A DNA stretch of 64,000 nucleotides, taken from positions 2,976,001 to 3,040,000 of the forward strand of contig JAEILZ010000005.1 in NCBI GenBank assembly GCA_018873225.1, written 5' to 3'. The stretch comes from [Phialemoniopsis] sp. UDSM-2020 (Eukaryota; Ascomycota; Sordariomycetes; Thyridiales; Thyridiaceae). Of the stretch, positions 46,853-56,621 are shown piece by piece (within the stretch, counting starts at the first letter, position 1; every line of letters begins with the position of its first letter). The position numbers were made by a program, and so were the translations under genes. Under the pieces are notes generated by a model. The model was not told the DNA's origin and did not search any database. It worked only from the letters and a program-made list of their open reading frames with translations.

Positions 46853-47464
46853 AATGTAATAAAACATGGTTTTCCCGACTGTTTTTGACACAGTAGGCTG
46901 CTTGAGTACGCACGTCTCGACTGTTACTCCTGGTTGAGAGGCGCAAGCAGTCCAATTCTGCCGTTCGCCCTATTGCAATTTCGTTTGGGACATTGAACCC
47001 ATCTTTCTGCAGATAACCTACCTTCCTCATTTGTGAGAAGGTAGCGATTGGTGATCTGAAAGTCCGAGAGTGAGTAGCCTATCCGCGCTGCTCATAGGGT
47101 CCACGTAGCTCACTCGATGATGTGATCCTGCGAACAGAAGGTGCGTTCGCACTCCATTCGTGACTCCCTCGCACCGAACTCGCAATTGACTAGTCCCACA
47201 ATTTCGAGGAGCTGGTGGTAAAATACAGCAGTTTGGGGTTAGTAGCACAAACAACACACCAAAAGGCGGGGTTGGCGTTGGCATCGACATATTCACTGTC
47301 TTGTCGATAAGCACAGTCAGCATTCCAGCGGTTGACCGCTTCATCGTTTCCTATAAAGCCAGGGTCTATCGCAGAGAGCTTATAACGGCAAGACTTGGCC
47401 CTGAAAGCATTAGCATTACACACACGATCAAGGGGAGGACCATCTCCTTCTACTCGTACCGAAC
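46853..47464. other. Promoter region of the TPR protein
   Basis: No supported gene in 0.6 kb. Confidence 0.4.
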
Positions 47465-49186
47465 ATGGCAGTCACACTCGAGAGCCGCGGCGTTGTTTCC
47501 GCCACTGACGACTACTACAATCTCGGGACATTCGAGCGAAAGATCAGCACGGCCAGCAAGGATGCACAGGTCTGGTTCAACCGCGGCTTGATCTGGGCCT
47601 ACTCGTTCAATCACCGCGAGGCATACGCCTGCTTCAAACAGGTCATCGCTCACGACCCCTTGTGTGTCATGGGCTACTGGGGCGCCGCTTATGCCCAGGG
47701 CCCCAACCACAACAAAGTCTGGGACGCATTCGATAAGAGAGAACTCGAGGAGACTATGAATGAGTGTTACGACCTGGTTCAGAAGGGCAAAGAGGCTCCT
47801 AATGGCACACCCTTAGAGTTCGCCCTTCTGGAAGCGCTTCAGAGCCGTTTCCCGAGCAGGGAGCCCCCGGCCGACCTGAAGCCCTCTGTCTGGGCATATG
47901 CCGATGCCATGCGGCAGGTCTTCCAGAAGTTCGGGCAAGACGACCTCGACGTTCTTACGCTGACGGCCGACGCGCTCATGGGCATCGCGCCATGGAAGCT
48001 GTATTTCAGTCAGACTGGCGAACCAGATCTTACAACACCGGTCTTGGAAGTGAAGGAGATCTTGGAAAGTGGACTCAAGAATACAGACTCCCGACGTCAC
48101 CCAGGTCTACTGCATTTCTACATCCATCTGACTGAGATGTCCAAGACTCCCGAGCTGGCTGTCATTCCTGCAGATCATCTTCGCCAGCTTGTCCCAGAAG
48201 CGGGACATATATCGCACATGCCGAGCCACATCGACGTCCTCGTCGGCGACTACCGCAGGGCGATACATACCAACATCCAAGCCACGACAGCCGACGACAA
48301 ATATGTTGTGCAGGAGGGTGCCAACAACTTTTACTCAATCTACCGCATGCACAACTACCACTCGCTCATCTACGCGGCCATGCTTGCGGGTCACCGCAGT
48401 ATTGCCCTTGAGTCCACCACCCGTATGGAGGCCACTCTCACCTATGAGCTGCTTAGCATCGAGTCCCCACCCATGGCCGACTGGCTGGAGTTCTTCAAGT
48501 CAGTACGTATCCACGTCTACATCCGCTTTGGTATGTGGGACGCTTTGAAGGAGATGGATGTTCCGGAAGACAAATCCGTGTACTGCTGCACCGTCGCCTT
48601 TATCTACTACGGCAAGGCCATCGCCTACGCCGCCACCTCGGACCTCGATAATGCTGCTGCGCAGCGCGAGTTGTACTTGGAGGCCGTCAAGCGCGTGCCG
48701 CCCACCCGCCTCGACTTCCCCAACCGCATCGTCGACACCCTCGAGGTGGCCACTGCCATGCTGGACGGTGAGCTCGAGTACCGCCGCGGCAACTTCGATG
48801 CTGCCTTCAAGCATCTTCGCACGGCGATCGATCGCGACGACGGACTGGCCTACTCGGAGCCTTGGGCGTGGATGCTGCCGACCCGACACCCCTACGCCGC
48901 GCTTCTCCTCGAGCAAGGGCGAGTCGAGGAGGCCGCCGAGGTGTACGCCGAGGATCTTGGTTACAACGACAAGCTGGTCAGAGTGCATCAGCACCCAAAC
49001 AATGTGTGGGCGCTGCACGGCTATCATGAGTGCCTGGTGCGTCTCGGGCGCGAGGGTGAGGCGGCCATCGTTGCAAAGCAGCTGAGTATTGCGGCGGCGG
49101 GGGCGGATGTCGATGTCAACTCTTCGTGCTTCTGTCGGCTGGAGACGGCATCGGTGGCCAAGTGTGCGCCTGGACACTGCTCCTAG
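47465..49186 (+). CDS. TPR-repeat protein (TTC38-like)
   Basis: A single exon encodes 573 residues. Helical pairs of the TPR type run through it: VWFNRGLIWAYSFNHREAY and CFKQVIAHDPLCVMGYWGAA near residues 35-75, and several more in the C-terminal half. GHISHMPSHIDVLVGDYRRA resembles the conserved centre of the TTC38 family, seen in bacteria and eukaryotes. The role of that family is not well known. No signal peptide or membrane helix. A cysteine-rich tail (CFCRLETASVAKC) closes the protein. Confidence 0.8.
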   Translation: MAVTLESRGVVSATDDYYNLGTFERKISTASKDAQVWFNRGLIWAYSFNHREAYACFKQVIAHDPLCVMGYWGAAYAQGPNHNKVWDAFDKRELEETMNECYDLVQKGKEAPNGTPLEFALLEALQSRFPSREPPADLKPSVWAYADAMRQVFQKFGQDDLDVLTLTADALMGIAPWKLYFSQTGEPDLTTPVLEVKEILESGLKNTDSRRHPGLLHFYIHLTEMSKTPELAVIPADHLRQLVPEAGHISHMPSHIDVLVGDYRRAIHTNIQATTADDKYVVQEGANNFYSIYRMHNYHSLIYAAMLAGHRSIALESTTRMEATLTYELLSIESPPMADWLEFFKSVRIHVYIRFGMWDALKEMDVPEDKSVYCCTVAFIYYGKAIAYAATSDLDNAAAQRELYLEAVKRVPPTRLDFPNRIVDTLEVATAMLDGELEYRRGNFDAAFKHLRTAIDRDDGLAYSEPWAWMLPTRHPYAALLLEQGRVEEAAEVYAEDLGYNDKLVRVHQHPNNVWALHGYHECLVRLGREGEAAIVAKQLSIAAAGADVDVNSSCFCRLETASVAKCAPGHCS

Positions 49187-50097
49187 ACTGTGTGTCTGTG
49201 CTGCGAGACCAGAGAGGCGATTCTTCACTTAGAAGGCGTCTATGTTCTGATAGAATAAAGTCAGGTAGAGGCTTGATAAGCTTTTCAAATCCGATTAGAT
49301 TGATGAACCTGATTCCACACAGCCTGACAGTTGACTAAACCCAATTAGTATGTATCAATCGAAGCTATTCAGCTGCGGCTACTCTACGGAGTCGCGATTA
49401 AAGCTCGCGTCAGCTCTTGAAGATAAGATGTGCCTAGTTAAGCCTTGGTTTCGATGGTAAGCCCTTAGATCCTATATGCAATACATTTCTTACCTTAGAT
49501 CGCTTGAAGCTTGAATGGGAGGAGGATGGTGCGCTTGGTTGTCCATGTTGAAGGCAACAATATTGTATCCGTTTCTGGCATACAGAAGTATTGACGTATC
49601 CTCCAGCCTCAGCGTAGCGCACAACTTATGTCCTAATCTGGCCCAGTCCACAGCTGTTCGGATTACAAGCGAAGCCAAGTCCTCGCTAGAGCTAAAAGCT
49701 TCGAAAGCTCAAGGTCGCGTAGGATGGCAGGCTTATTAAATGAGACTTCGAATACCGAGGACACACTGCATCACAAAAGTCTTCCCCGTTTCTTTGTGTG
49801 CTGACATGCTCCTTATGGTCTAGGGGATCCATGTTGTGGCTTGACATCTCTTATTAGCTTTTACCATTGGTATGTCATTGGATATGGACGTTTTGCTTGG
49901 CGCGTAAGAATATACCGAAGTCTTCTGGTGTGAGGTGGATATTAGCATAGCCACGTAGACTTTGTGTATTACAGAATAGGGGAAACACGTTCATATCCCA
50001 GCGTGAAAGGTCACCCTACACCAAATATCGCGAAGACACAGCCTCTAGACAAGATTAGATATCCTTTGTGGCCGTGTAGTGAAGGCTAGAAATAACT

Positions 50098-50124
50098 TGA
50101 TGGATTCTTTCAAAGGATCCATCA
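50098..50124. promoter_or_regulatory. Near-perfect 27-base palindrome
   Basis: The two arms of 13 bases (TGATGGATTCTTT and AAAGGATCCATCA) around one central base match except for one pair. It lies about 260 bases before the secreted-protein ATG. It could be an operator for a dimeric factor or a hairpin; there is no proof of use. Confidence 0.6.
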
Positions 50125-50219
50125 CCATGGACCACTAGAGCTGTCCGAGGATACGACGAGGATGACGACGATAGCTTCATAGAGTGTCCAAGAATGTCTG
50201 ATACCATGGCGCCGTCTAG

Positions 50220-50228
50220 AGTATAAAG
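50220..50228 (+). promoter_or_regulatory. TATA-like box of the secreted-protein gene
   Basis: GTATAAAGG occurs about 155 bases before the ATG at 50383, at a plausible distance for a core promoter with a leader. Confidence 0.4.
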
Positions 50229-50382
50229 GCTCAAAGACACCCAGCTATACAAGTCCAATGTCTCATCAGCAACAGCAGCAACAACTTGATCACCAAACGA
50301 AATTCAATAGCTCTTACATCAAATATCACTTGATATCTGCATCTCATCTTCACACAACCAACCTTTGAGTAACACGATCACC

Positions 50383-51208
50383 ATGAAGACTGTCATTCCG
50401 TCTGCCGTGTTTCTTGGCACCTCCTTTCAGGTAATCCAATCTTGCTTGATGAGCCGTACACTACTTGGACACTAACACAGAACATAGCTGGCAACTGCAT
50501 TACCAGCAGCACCCAATGGCCTTTCGATGAGAGACCTCGGTGCCAGATACTTCGACGGAGGCCCTGTCGGTTGGGAGGTCCAGCCCTTCCGCAACGGCAA
50601 CAGCACTACGCTCTACGGACCATTGAAAAGGTGCACGCCCAGCTGATTGGCCTGAATCCAAACTTTGACACCGACTTTCCCGAGTGGGCCGAAGAGCATG
50701 AGAATGATGGTGCAGATGACAATATCGCCCTGCCCGACAACAGCACGTCGGTCGACCTCGACAAACGCACCAACTTTGACGAATCACACGCCACGATTAA
50801 TTGCAAGACGATCTGGAGCGAGGCGCCAAGCCCGTACAACATCAGGCAGGGCATCAAGTACCTCAAGACCAAGGTCACGGGCCGCCCAAAGATGGGCGCC
50901 GGGCCGGGCCGGTGCGGGCGCGTGAGCTGCTCACTCGGCTATTTGGTGGTGCAATGATGTACGTACCATACTCTTTCCGTCCAGATACCACCTCTGCTTC
51001 TTCATGTGGGAGAATACTTGCTGATAAAGTATAGGCCAAGACGACCAAGACGCTCGCGGCCTATAGCTCCATCGCCAATGGGGCGCAGGCCATCTACAAC
51101 AAGTGTGTGTACCACAAAGACATCACCACCGGCGAGATCAACTATGTTGGTGGGCAGGCGTTCCATGAGTCGAACTGGAATGTCATCGTCAGAGAGGATA
51201 AGTGCTAG
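50383..51208 (+). pseudogene. Small secreted protein gene with two offsetting frame breaks
   Basis: Exon 1 (50383-50430) and the start of exon 2 (from 50488) encode a signal peptide ending near LATALPAAP and a first segment with GGPVGWEVQPF. Near 50628-50635 the coding frame shifts by one base. The middle segment (HAQLIGLNPNFDTDFPEW, then NCKTIWSEAPSPYN) is read in the other frame. Around 50930-50934 a second shift restores the first frame, giving SAIWWCND. A donor at 50944 and an acceptor at 51034 lead to a last exon (51035-51208) with NGAQAIYNKC and AFHESNWNVIV. The product would be a secreted cysteine-containing protein, a candidate effector or other secreted factor; I do not name a family. 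Either the gene is decayed or the two indels are sequence errors. Confidence 0.6.
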
Positions 51209-51864
51209 AGGTGCACTTGGCATGGTTTTCCTTCCTGAATATAATGTTCATTATTCAACGCTCTGGTCAGTTCTGAGCCTGGGGGGAGTATTTCAAAGGA
51301 TCTGGCGTTATTCTGGGCAAGCGCTATTCTCTGATTCCTTGTTGGTCACTTACATGGGGTGAATTTCAATGGTCATTCACAGGCAATAGAAGGACTCATT
51401 TATGGATTTTGCATCGGCACCGTGAGGGATTATAAATTATTTTCGAGCAATATTATATTCCTTCGAAAGGTTTAGGCTATACCAAATGTATCCAGACAGT
51501 GTCAAGGACTGGCCGCAATCTTTAAGCTGGTCAGATGCCTTAGCATATAGAATATTTGCTTCATCTCAGTGATAGATTTAGTATTGTCATAGCCGTGGGA
51601 ATGCATAAGGCTTGCTCCAATTTCCTCGGTATTTACTGTTGTTCAGTCACAATTACCGGTAAAGCGATTCGCATGAGATAGAACCTTTGCACTTCTATTA
51701 GAAGTAAATGCAGACAACTATTTCAGCGAGTATAGCTAGCAATTAAGCAAACAGCGAGTTACAGGAGATCAACGATAAAATCCACATCAACTCTAAAGGC
51801 TGAGGGTCACACCAGATCTAGCAACCATAGCCTAGTCCATAATCCGGTCATCCCTATCATGGTG
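51209..51864. other. Convergent 3' spacer, AT-rich
   Basis: No gene. Lower GC than the flanking coding regions. Confidence 0.4.
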
Positions 51865-53294
51865 TCAATGCTCCTGCCAGTAGTCCTTGTTGGAAGTGGG
51901 AGCCGAAAAGAACTCAGCTGCTGAGACTTTTGAAGGAGGCCATGGTTTGCCACGGGGCCAGTACGACGGCGGAGAGCCGTTCGCAGAGGTGCAAATCGTC
52001 GCACTCGCTGGTCTTGGCACTTTTGTAGGCGTCTCTGGGTTGGTGTTCTCCATAGCTGAGGGATCGAGGCGATCTTCAGGACCAGCGCAATCCATATCCT
52101 CAGGTCCTAGACAATCATCCTCCATGGTAGATTGGGTAACTTCGAGATCTGACATGTCTATAATCCCAGTCGTGCCAACAGACTCTGTCTCTAATTCACC
52201 CTCTTCGTCAGGTACACCGCACGGAAGGGGCTCCTTTTCTTCCCAAGTCCAAGGAGACGGGCGGTTCGGATCAAAGCTGGCAGAGGTCAGAAGTTCAAAG
52301 TGAAGACCCGTCTAGACTTAAATTAGCTTTGCTCTTATAGGATACCATATAGGTTGGCTGCTATAAATACCTTGTCATTTAGATACTTGGCCCAGATACG
52401 GCAGGAGAGACACGGGGGTCTACTGATAATCACTCGGGCATGGCTTCGCAGTGGTGGCATATTAACAGTCTTGAGCTGCTCAAGCCTCTCAATCTTGCCT
52501 GTACGATGGAGTCAGCAAGTACTAATCCAGCTTGGCGAAACATCGAATGAATAAGCCTACCTGTTCCCACATAGTAGGACAATTGCTGATAGATATACCT
52601 ACAAAGGCGGTTAGTGATGCTTAGGAATCATGATTGAAAAATCCATACCAGAGCATGAGTTGCTTTTCTACGTGAGATGCCGAAACCTGCCCAGCGACAC
52701 CTCTGTCTCGACCGCTACGGGGAAGGTATCGATGCAATCCGTGGTGCGATGCAAAATCGAGTACTATCTGGCACCAGACAGTTCCGTCGAGAAGATAGCG
52801 CGATTTGGGCACTCGGCGCTTGTTATGGCTCCATAGAGCCTTTCCGGAGACTGCGGCTGCAACAGGTGTGCTTTGCCAGGTCGGTCCTGGTACGAGGAAT
52901 CCCCTAGGATGAATTAGCACTCGACCATGATAGTAAACAGAACTAGAAAAGCAAATATACTCTCAGAAATAGCAAGACGCAAGTAATATCAAAGCAGCGA
53001 TACTGACGTTGTCTTCCTCCAGAGTTCCTTTTTGTACAGGCTCTCAACCGTAAAGGCAATCCCAAGACTGACCATACCGTCTGGTGAGATGACGATACCG
53101 TGAGGACTCTTTTTGTGCTTTTTCAGTGGCTTTCGAGGTGTTGGAACCGATGGAAGCGAGGCTAATGGAATGTCAGTGTTTTTCTTTTGCCGAGGAGAGC
53201 AAGGATGTGAGCTTAGGATCATTCAGCACTGACCTGTGTGGTCGCTTGTCTCCTCTTGAGGCGGCAGAGGCAATGCATCGCGTGAAGCATCCAT
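51865..53294 (-). CDS. Deaminase-like protein (OTT_1508-like type)
   Basis: Six exons (53294-53234, 53161-53008, 52942-52649, 52598-52561, 52498-52371, 52311-51865) give 373 residues; all phases agree. Residues 162-164 are His-Val-Glu in SASHVEKQLMLWY, the zinc-binding and catalytic H-x-E of cytidine-deaminase-like enzymes. Residues 211-215 are Pro-Cys-Leu-Ser-Cys in RVIISRPPCLSC, the second zinc half. The 48-residue spacing between the two is credible. In fungi this pattern fits the family called OTT_1508-like deaminases, whose substrate is unknown. An early segment (SPHGIVISPDGMVSLGIAFT) is strand-rich. The C-terminal 140 residues are Pro/Glu-rich and probably disordered. Exon 4 has only 38 bases. 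It could act on nucleic acid or a free nucleotide. Confidence 0.72.
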
Positions 53295-55249
53295 GACGAT
53301 TTTCGGTTGGGTATTTTGGGCGAACGGAAGGAAAGAAAGTGGTATAGGACACCTGATTTTCCTTCAGACGGAAGGATGTTTGACCTTGCGATTCAAGGCA
53401 AAAAGGAGACTGTCCAGTGTCGTAGAAGTGTGATGAAGAAAAGTGATTGATACGCAGACGATATACGTCCTTGAATTGATCATGGAGAGGGAGATACCGA
53501 AGGGAATGCCCAGTATAGGGATATTGATATCTGCTCCCCACCGCAGACGTAAGAAAGTATGTGATAGGGTTATATGAATAATGGGGCTGAAGTGAAGATT
53601 AAGCGATATGATGACTGAATTCGATCTTATGAAGATCTGAACGAGTGGTAATACCGTGGACAAGAGGTGACTGCGTTGCTTGGTATTGGCAAAATTAACC
53701 AAGGGCTCTCTTTCTTGGTGGACCGTGAACACCATCACCTGTAGAATAGATATCGACTTTCCATTTGAACAAGATAAGGCCGCACACGTTGTCATCAATC
53801 ATAGACAGAGACATTCTTCTCGGTGCAAGTAAAGTGAAGAGGACGCTATAGATAATTTGTTAGACCGTCACAGTAACAATTCCCAAGAACTATAATAGAA
53901 TGCTGTCGTCTTCTCGGATTCCTCTTCCCGGATCCCAACCCCATCCTGATCAAAGCTGTTAGCAGTCCCACAGTGTCACAGCAGACCGATTCATGGCTCG
54001 GTTTGAAACAATCACGGTACGCATGAGAGTGACGAACTCATATTTATGCTGAGGAATCCGTTACCCCAACGTCTGCTTGGAAGGTGAGGGATCGAAGCCC
54101 CACTTGTGAGGATATATCGCGGATATGTACTTTGGGAGGGCAAGACCGAAGTCGGAGCGAGAGTCTAGTCAGATAATACGAGCCGAATTACCTACCTAGA
54201 ACGGCTCATAATTTCGGGATGAAAGCGGTAAGTCCACCAGTCCTAGCAGGGGATCAAGCTATATCTTATTAGCGAGTCATGAATTCTCCGCCCCTTACCT
54301 ATTGATCTAAAGGATCCCGCGCGACTAACCCGGACCGAGACTGCGGCGAGCCAAGAATGCTAAGAGCCGGTGAGTGCCGGTGAGACTCCATCTGGCCCCA
54401 CTAAAAATCACCGGAGCTCCCGGCGGTCGGCATCTCGTCATGATTTTGCCCACCAAGTAGCCAGCAATTATCATTTTTGCGCCCAGGTCATTCATCTTGT
54501 GTACCTAGTCAAAGAGACTGCAAATTAGTCTCGTTCAAAATGTCACACGATTCAAAGCACCGCCCTAAGGTCCGACACAAATGCGATGCATGTCCGTGTG
54601 GACGCTCCTTGAGCCATAAAGCTGCCCTTTTGAATAATCCTGCATGCTGACTTATCCCCCTTTCAGGGCTCTGAGTCATAATCACATATGATCCCTGCCA
54701 CCGTGCTTCTCGGACTTTGTCTCTCATTACGGGCGACCCATGGTGGAGAAGTCCCGTCTTATGAACTGCCTATCCAGTTCTGCCGATGCAGCACCCCCCT
54801 CCTTCGCTTATTGCTGCTGGTGATTTCTGACTAGCAGCACTTTTGATACTTACTTGACCGCGGCCGTCCATGATATGTCAGCAGACGTGCTCCGGCATCA
54901 TCGGACTGCCACTCCGATCCCATCCGCGTCGCGCTTTTGCAGTGGTCAAAATCCCGTCCGGCTTACAACCCCACTCGCGAGATTATCGGCTGAATAAAAC
55001 GGCATGCGCTCGCATTCTCCTTGGTCCAGAATCCTGGCCTGGTGTTTGTTCTCTCACTGTGCCGAACTGTGTCATCACTTCAATCCTATCGTGGCCAATA
55101 ATAATAGTAATCTTTATCACTCCAACGGGTCACATTGCACCGGGCCATCGTCATACATATGATATTTCATAAACTTTCACATAGTCACCGTCTTCTTCAC
55201 TGCTAAACACCAGCACCTCACAAGCTATCCTCTGGTAAACTTTAGAGCT
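53295..55249. other. Intergenic 1.95 kb, partly AT-rich
   Basis: No supported gene. It holds the promoters of the deaminase-like gene and the methyltransferase gene. The frame at 53364-53798 on the minus strand has no domain. Confidence 0.4.
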
Positions 55250-56473
55250 ATGGCAGCCACAACCTCAGTCCAGATGTCTGATCCCCTACGACTACCGTAC
55301 ACTTCATCTAGCGATAGTGCGCGGACAAGTGGAAGCATCGACGAGAAGGACATCAATATTACAAAGAGCTCCAAGAGGAGATGGCTATCTCCCAATCGTC
55401 GGTCCAAAGAGGCCACTCGGCAGAAAGACGGCGTCCAGGTGGACCGTTCCGCCTCAACAAAACGCTCACAGACCTTCTGGACGTCTTTCAGGCACCTCTG
55501 CAACCTGACGCAGAAGGAGGTCGATGACTTCATGGCGTCGTACGTGATATACAACCTGGACTGGGCCGATGAGAAGCAGATGGTCGCAGCTCTCGGGCCC
55601 GACTACCAACAGAAAGTGGGGGACTGCCTACGATCTTACTATGGCGTGCTCAACCATCTCTGTGCACTTGGAGATGTCGAGAAAATGTACATCCCTCCAC
55701 TCATGGACAGGCGCGCCACCGTGCTAGACAATCAGCTCTTGTACGAGGAATCGATTGCACGCGATATTGGTCTCAAGGCTGGCGACCAAGTACTGGATCT
55801 CGGGTGCGGTAGAGGGAGAGTAGCTGCGCATATGGCGGCTTATACGGGTGCCCAAGTTACAGGCCTTAACATTGACCCGAACCAGCTGGCCCAGGCGCGT
55901 ACCTTCAATCAAAGCCAGGGACTGAACAACAGCTTCGTCGAAGCCGATCAAAATAACCTACCGCTTCCATTCGAGGACGCGAAGTTTGACGCCTTCTACG
56001 AGATCCAGGCACTCAGCTTGTGCAAGGACCCAACGGCACTGTTCAAAGAAATCCACCGCATCCTCAAGCCCGGGGCGAAATTCTCGCTTCTCGACTGGGT
56101 CAGCCTGCCAGACTACGACCCGGCAAACGCGGAGCACGCGGAGTTGATGCGCCGCGTGAAGCCGCTGATCGGCGCCGTGGGCACGCCGACACCGGCGTCG
56201 CTCGAGGCAGCGCTCCAGGGAGCGGGCTTCCGCGTGACAAGGTCTGACAATGCTAGCGTGGGCGGCCTGCAGGCGCCCTTGATCGACAAGGTCGACATCT
56301 ACTTCCGGGCAATGCGGCAGGTGATCCTAGGCCTCGTGCGGGTGCACGCCCTGCCGAAGCACTTCAAGACGCTCATCAACAGGCTCTGTTTGGATGGGCA
56401 GGCGTTTGTCAAGATGGACAATATGCGGTTGATCACTACGAGCTATCGCATCATTGCTGAGAAGCCATTGTGA
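55250..56473 (+). CDS. SAM-dependent methyltransferase, sterol C-24-methyltransferase-like
   Basis: A single exon encodes 407 residues. Motif I (VLDLGCGRGRVAAHMA) starts near residue 179, then GLNIDPNQLAQAR and the YEIQALSLCKDP and LLDW stretches of the Erg6-like type 11 fold. The C-terminal region resembles a sterol-methyltransferase C-terminal domain. The first 80 residues are charged and Ser/Lys-rich, unlike Erg6. True Erg6 has additional sterol-binding signatures near the N-terminus that I cannot confirm, so this may be a paralog acting on another lipid or secondary metabolite. The Zn2Cys6 gene that converges on it, 150 bases away, could belong to the same small cluster. Confidence 0.82.
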   Translation: MAATTSVQMSDPLRLPYTSSSDSARTSGSIDEKDINITKSSKRRWLSPNRRSKEATRQKDGVQVDRSASTKRSQTFWTSFRHLCNLTQKEVDDFMASYVIYNLDWADEKQMVAALGPDYQQKVGDCLRSYYGVLNHLCALGDVEKMYIPPLMDRRATVLDNQLLYEESIARDIGLKAGDQVLDLGCGRGRVAAHMAAYTGAQVTGLNIDPNQLAQARTFNQSQGLNNSFVEADQNNLPLPFEDAKFDAFYEIQALSLCKDPTALFKEIHRILKPGAKFSLLDWVSLPDYDPANAEHAELMRRVKPLIGAVGTPTPASLEAALQGAGFRVTRSDNASVGGLQAPLIDKVDIYFRAMRQVILGLVRVHALPKHFKTLINRLCLDGQAFVKMDNMRLITTSYRIIAEKPL

Positions 56474-56621
56474 CTTTTCTATGGGGTTCTGCGTTGGAAC
56501 TTCTAGACCAATTAGCATTTTAATTACAGTAGATACCTTTCTGCGTCAAGAGCATTTTAAGACACGAAGAGATAGATCGTCGCGACATAGTTATGGATAT
56601 TTTGTCCTGATTCCATTGCCC

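Larger units (their letters stand above)
49187..50382. other. Intergenic 1.2 kb
   Basis: Contains the promoter of the secreted protein gene, with a near-perfect 27-base palindrome at 50098-50124 and a TATA-like box at about 50220. A minus-strand frame at 49490-49678 (62 codons) looks partly coding-like but has no splice partner that I can find. Confidence 0.4.

Noticed and set aside
49490..49678. Minus-strand frame of 62 codons with a coding-like look
   Set aside because: No partner exon and no family I can recognise; too short to claim.
54061..54110. tRNA-like stretch with a GATCGAAGCCC arm
   Set aside because: No acceptor stem or anticodon arm can be formed around it.
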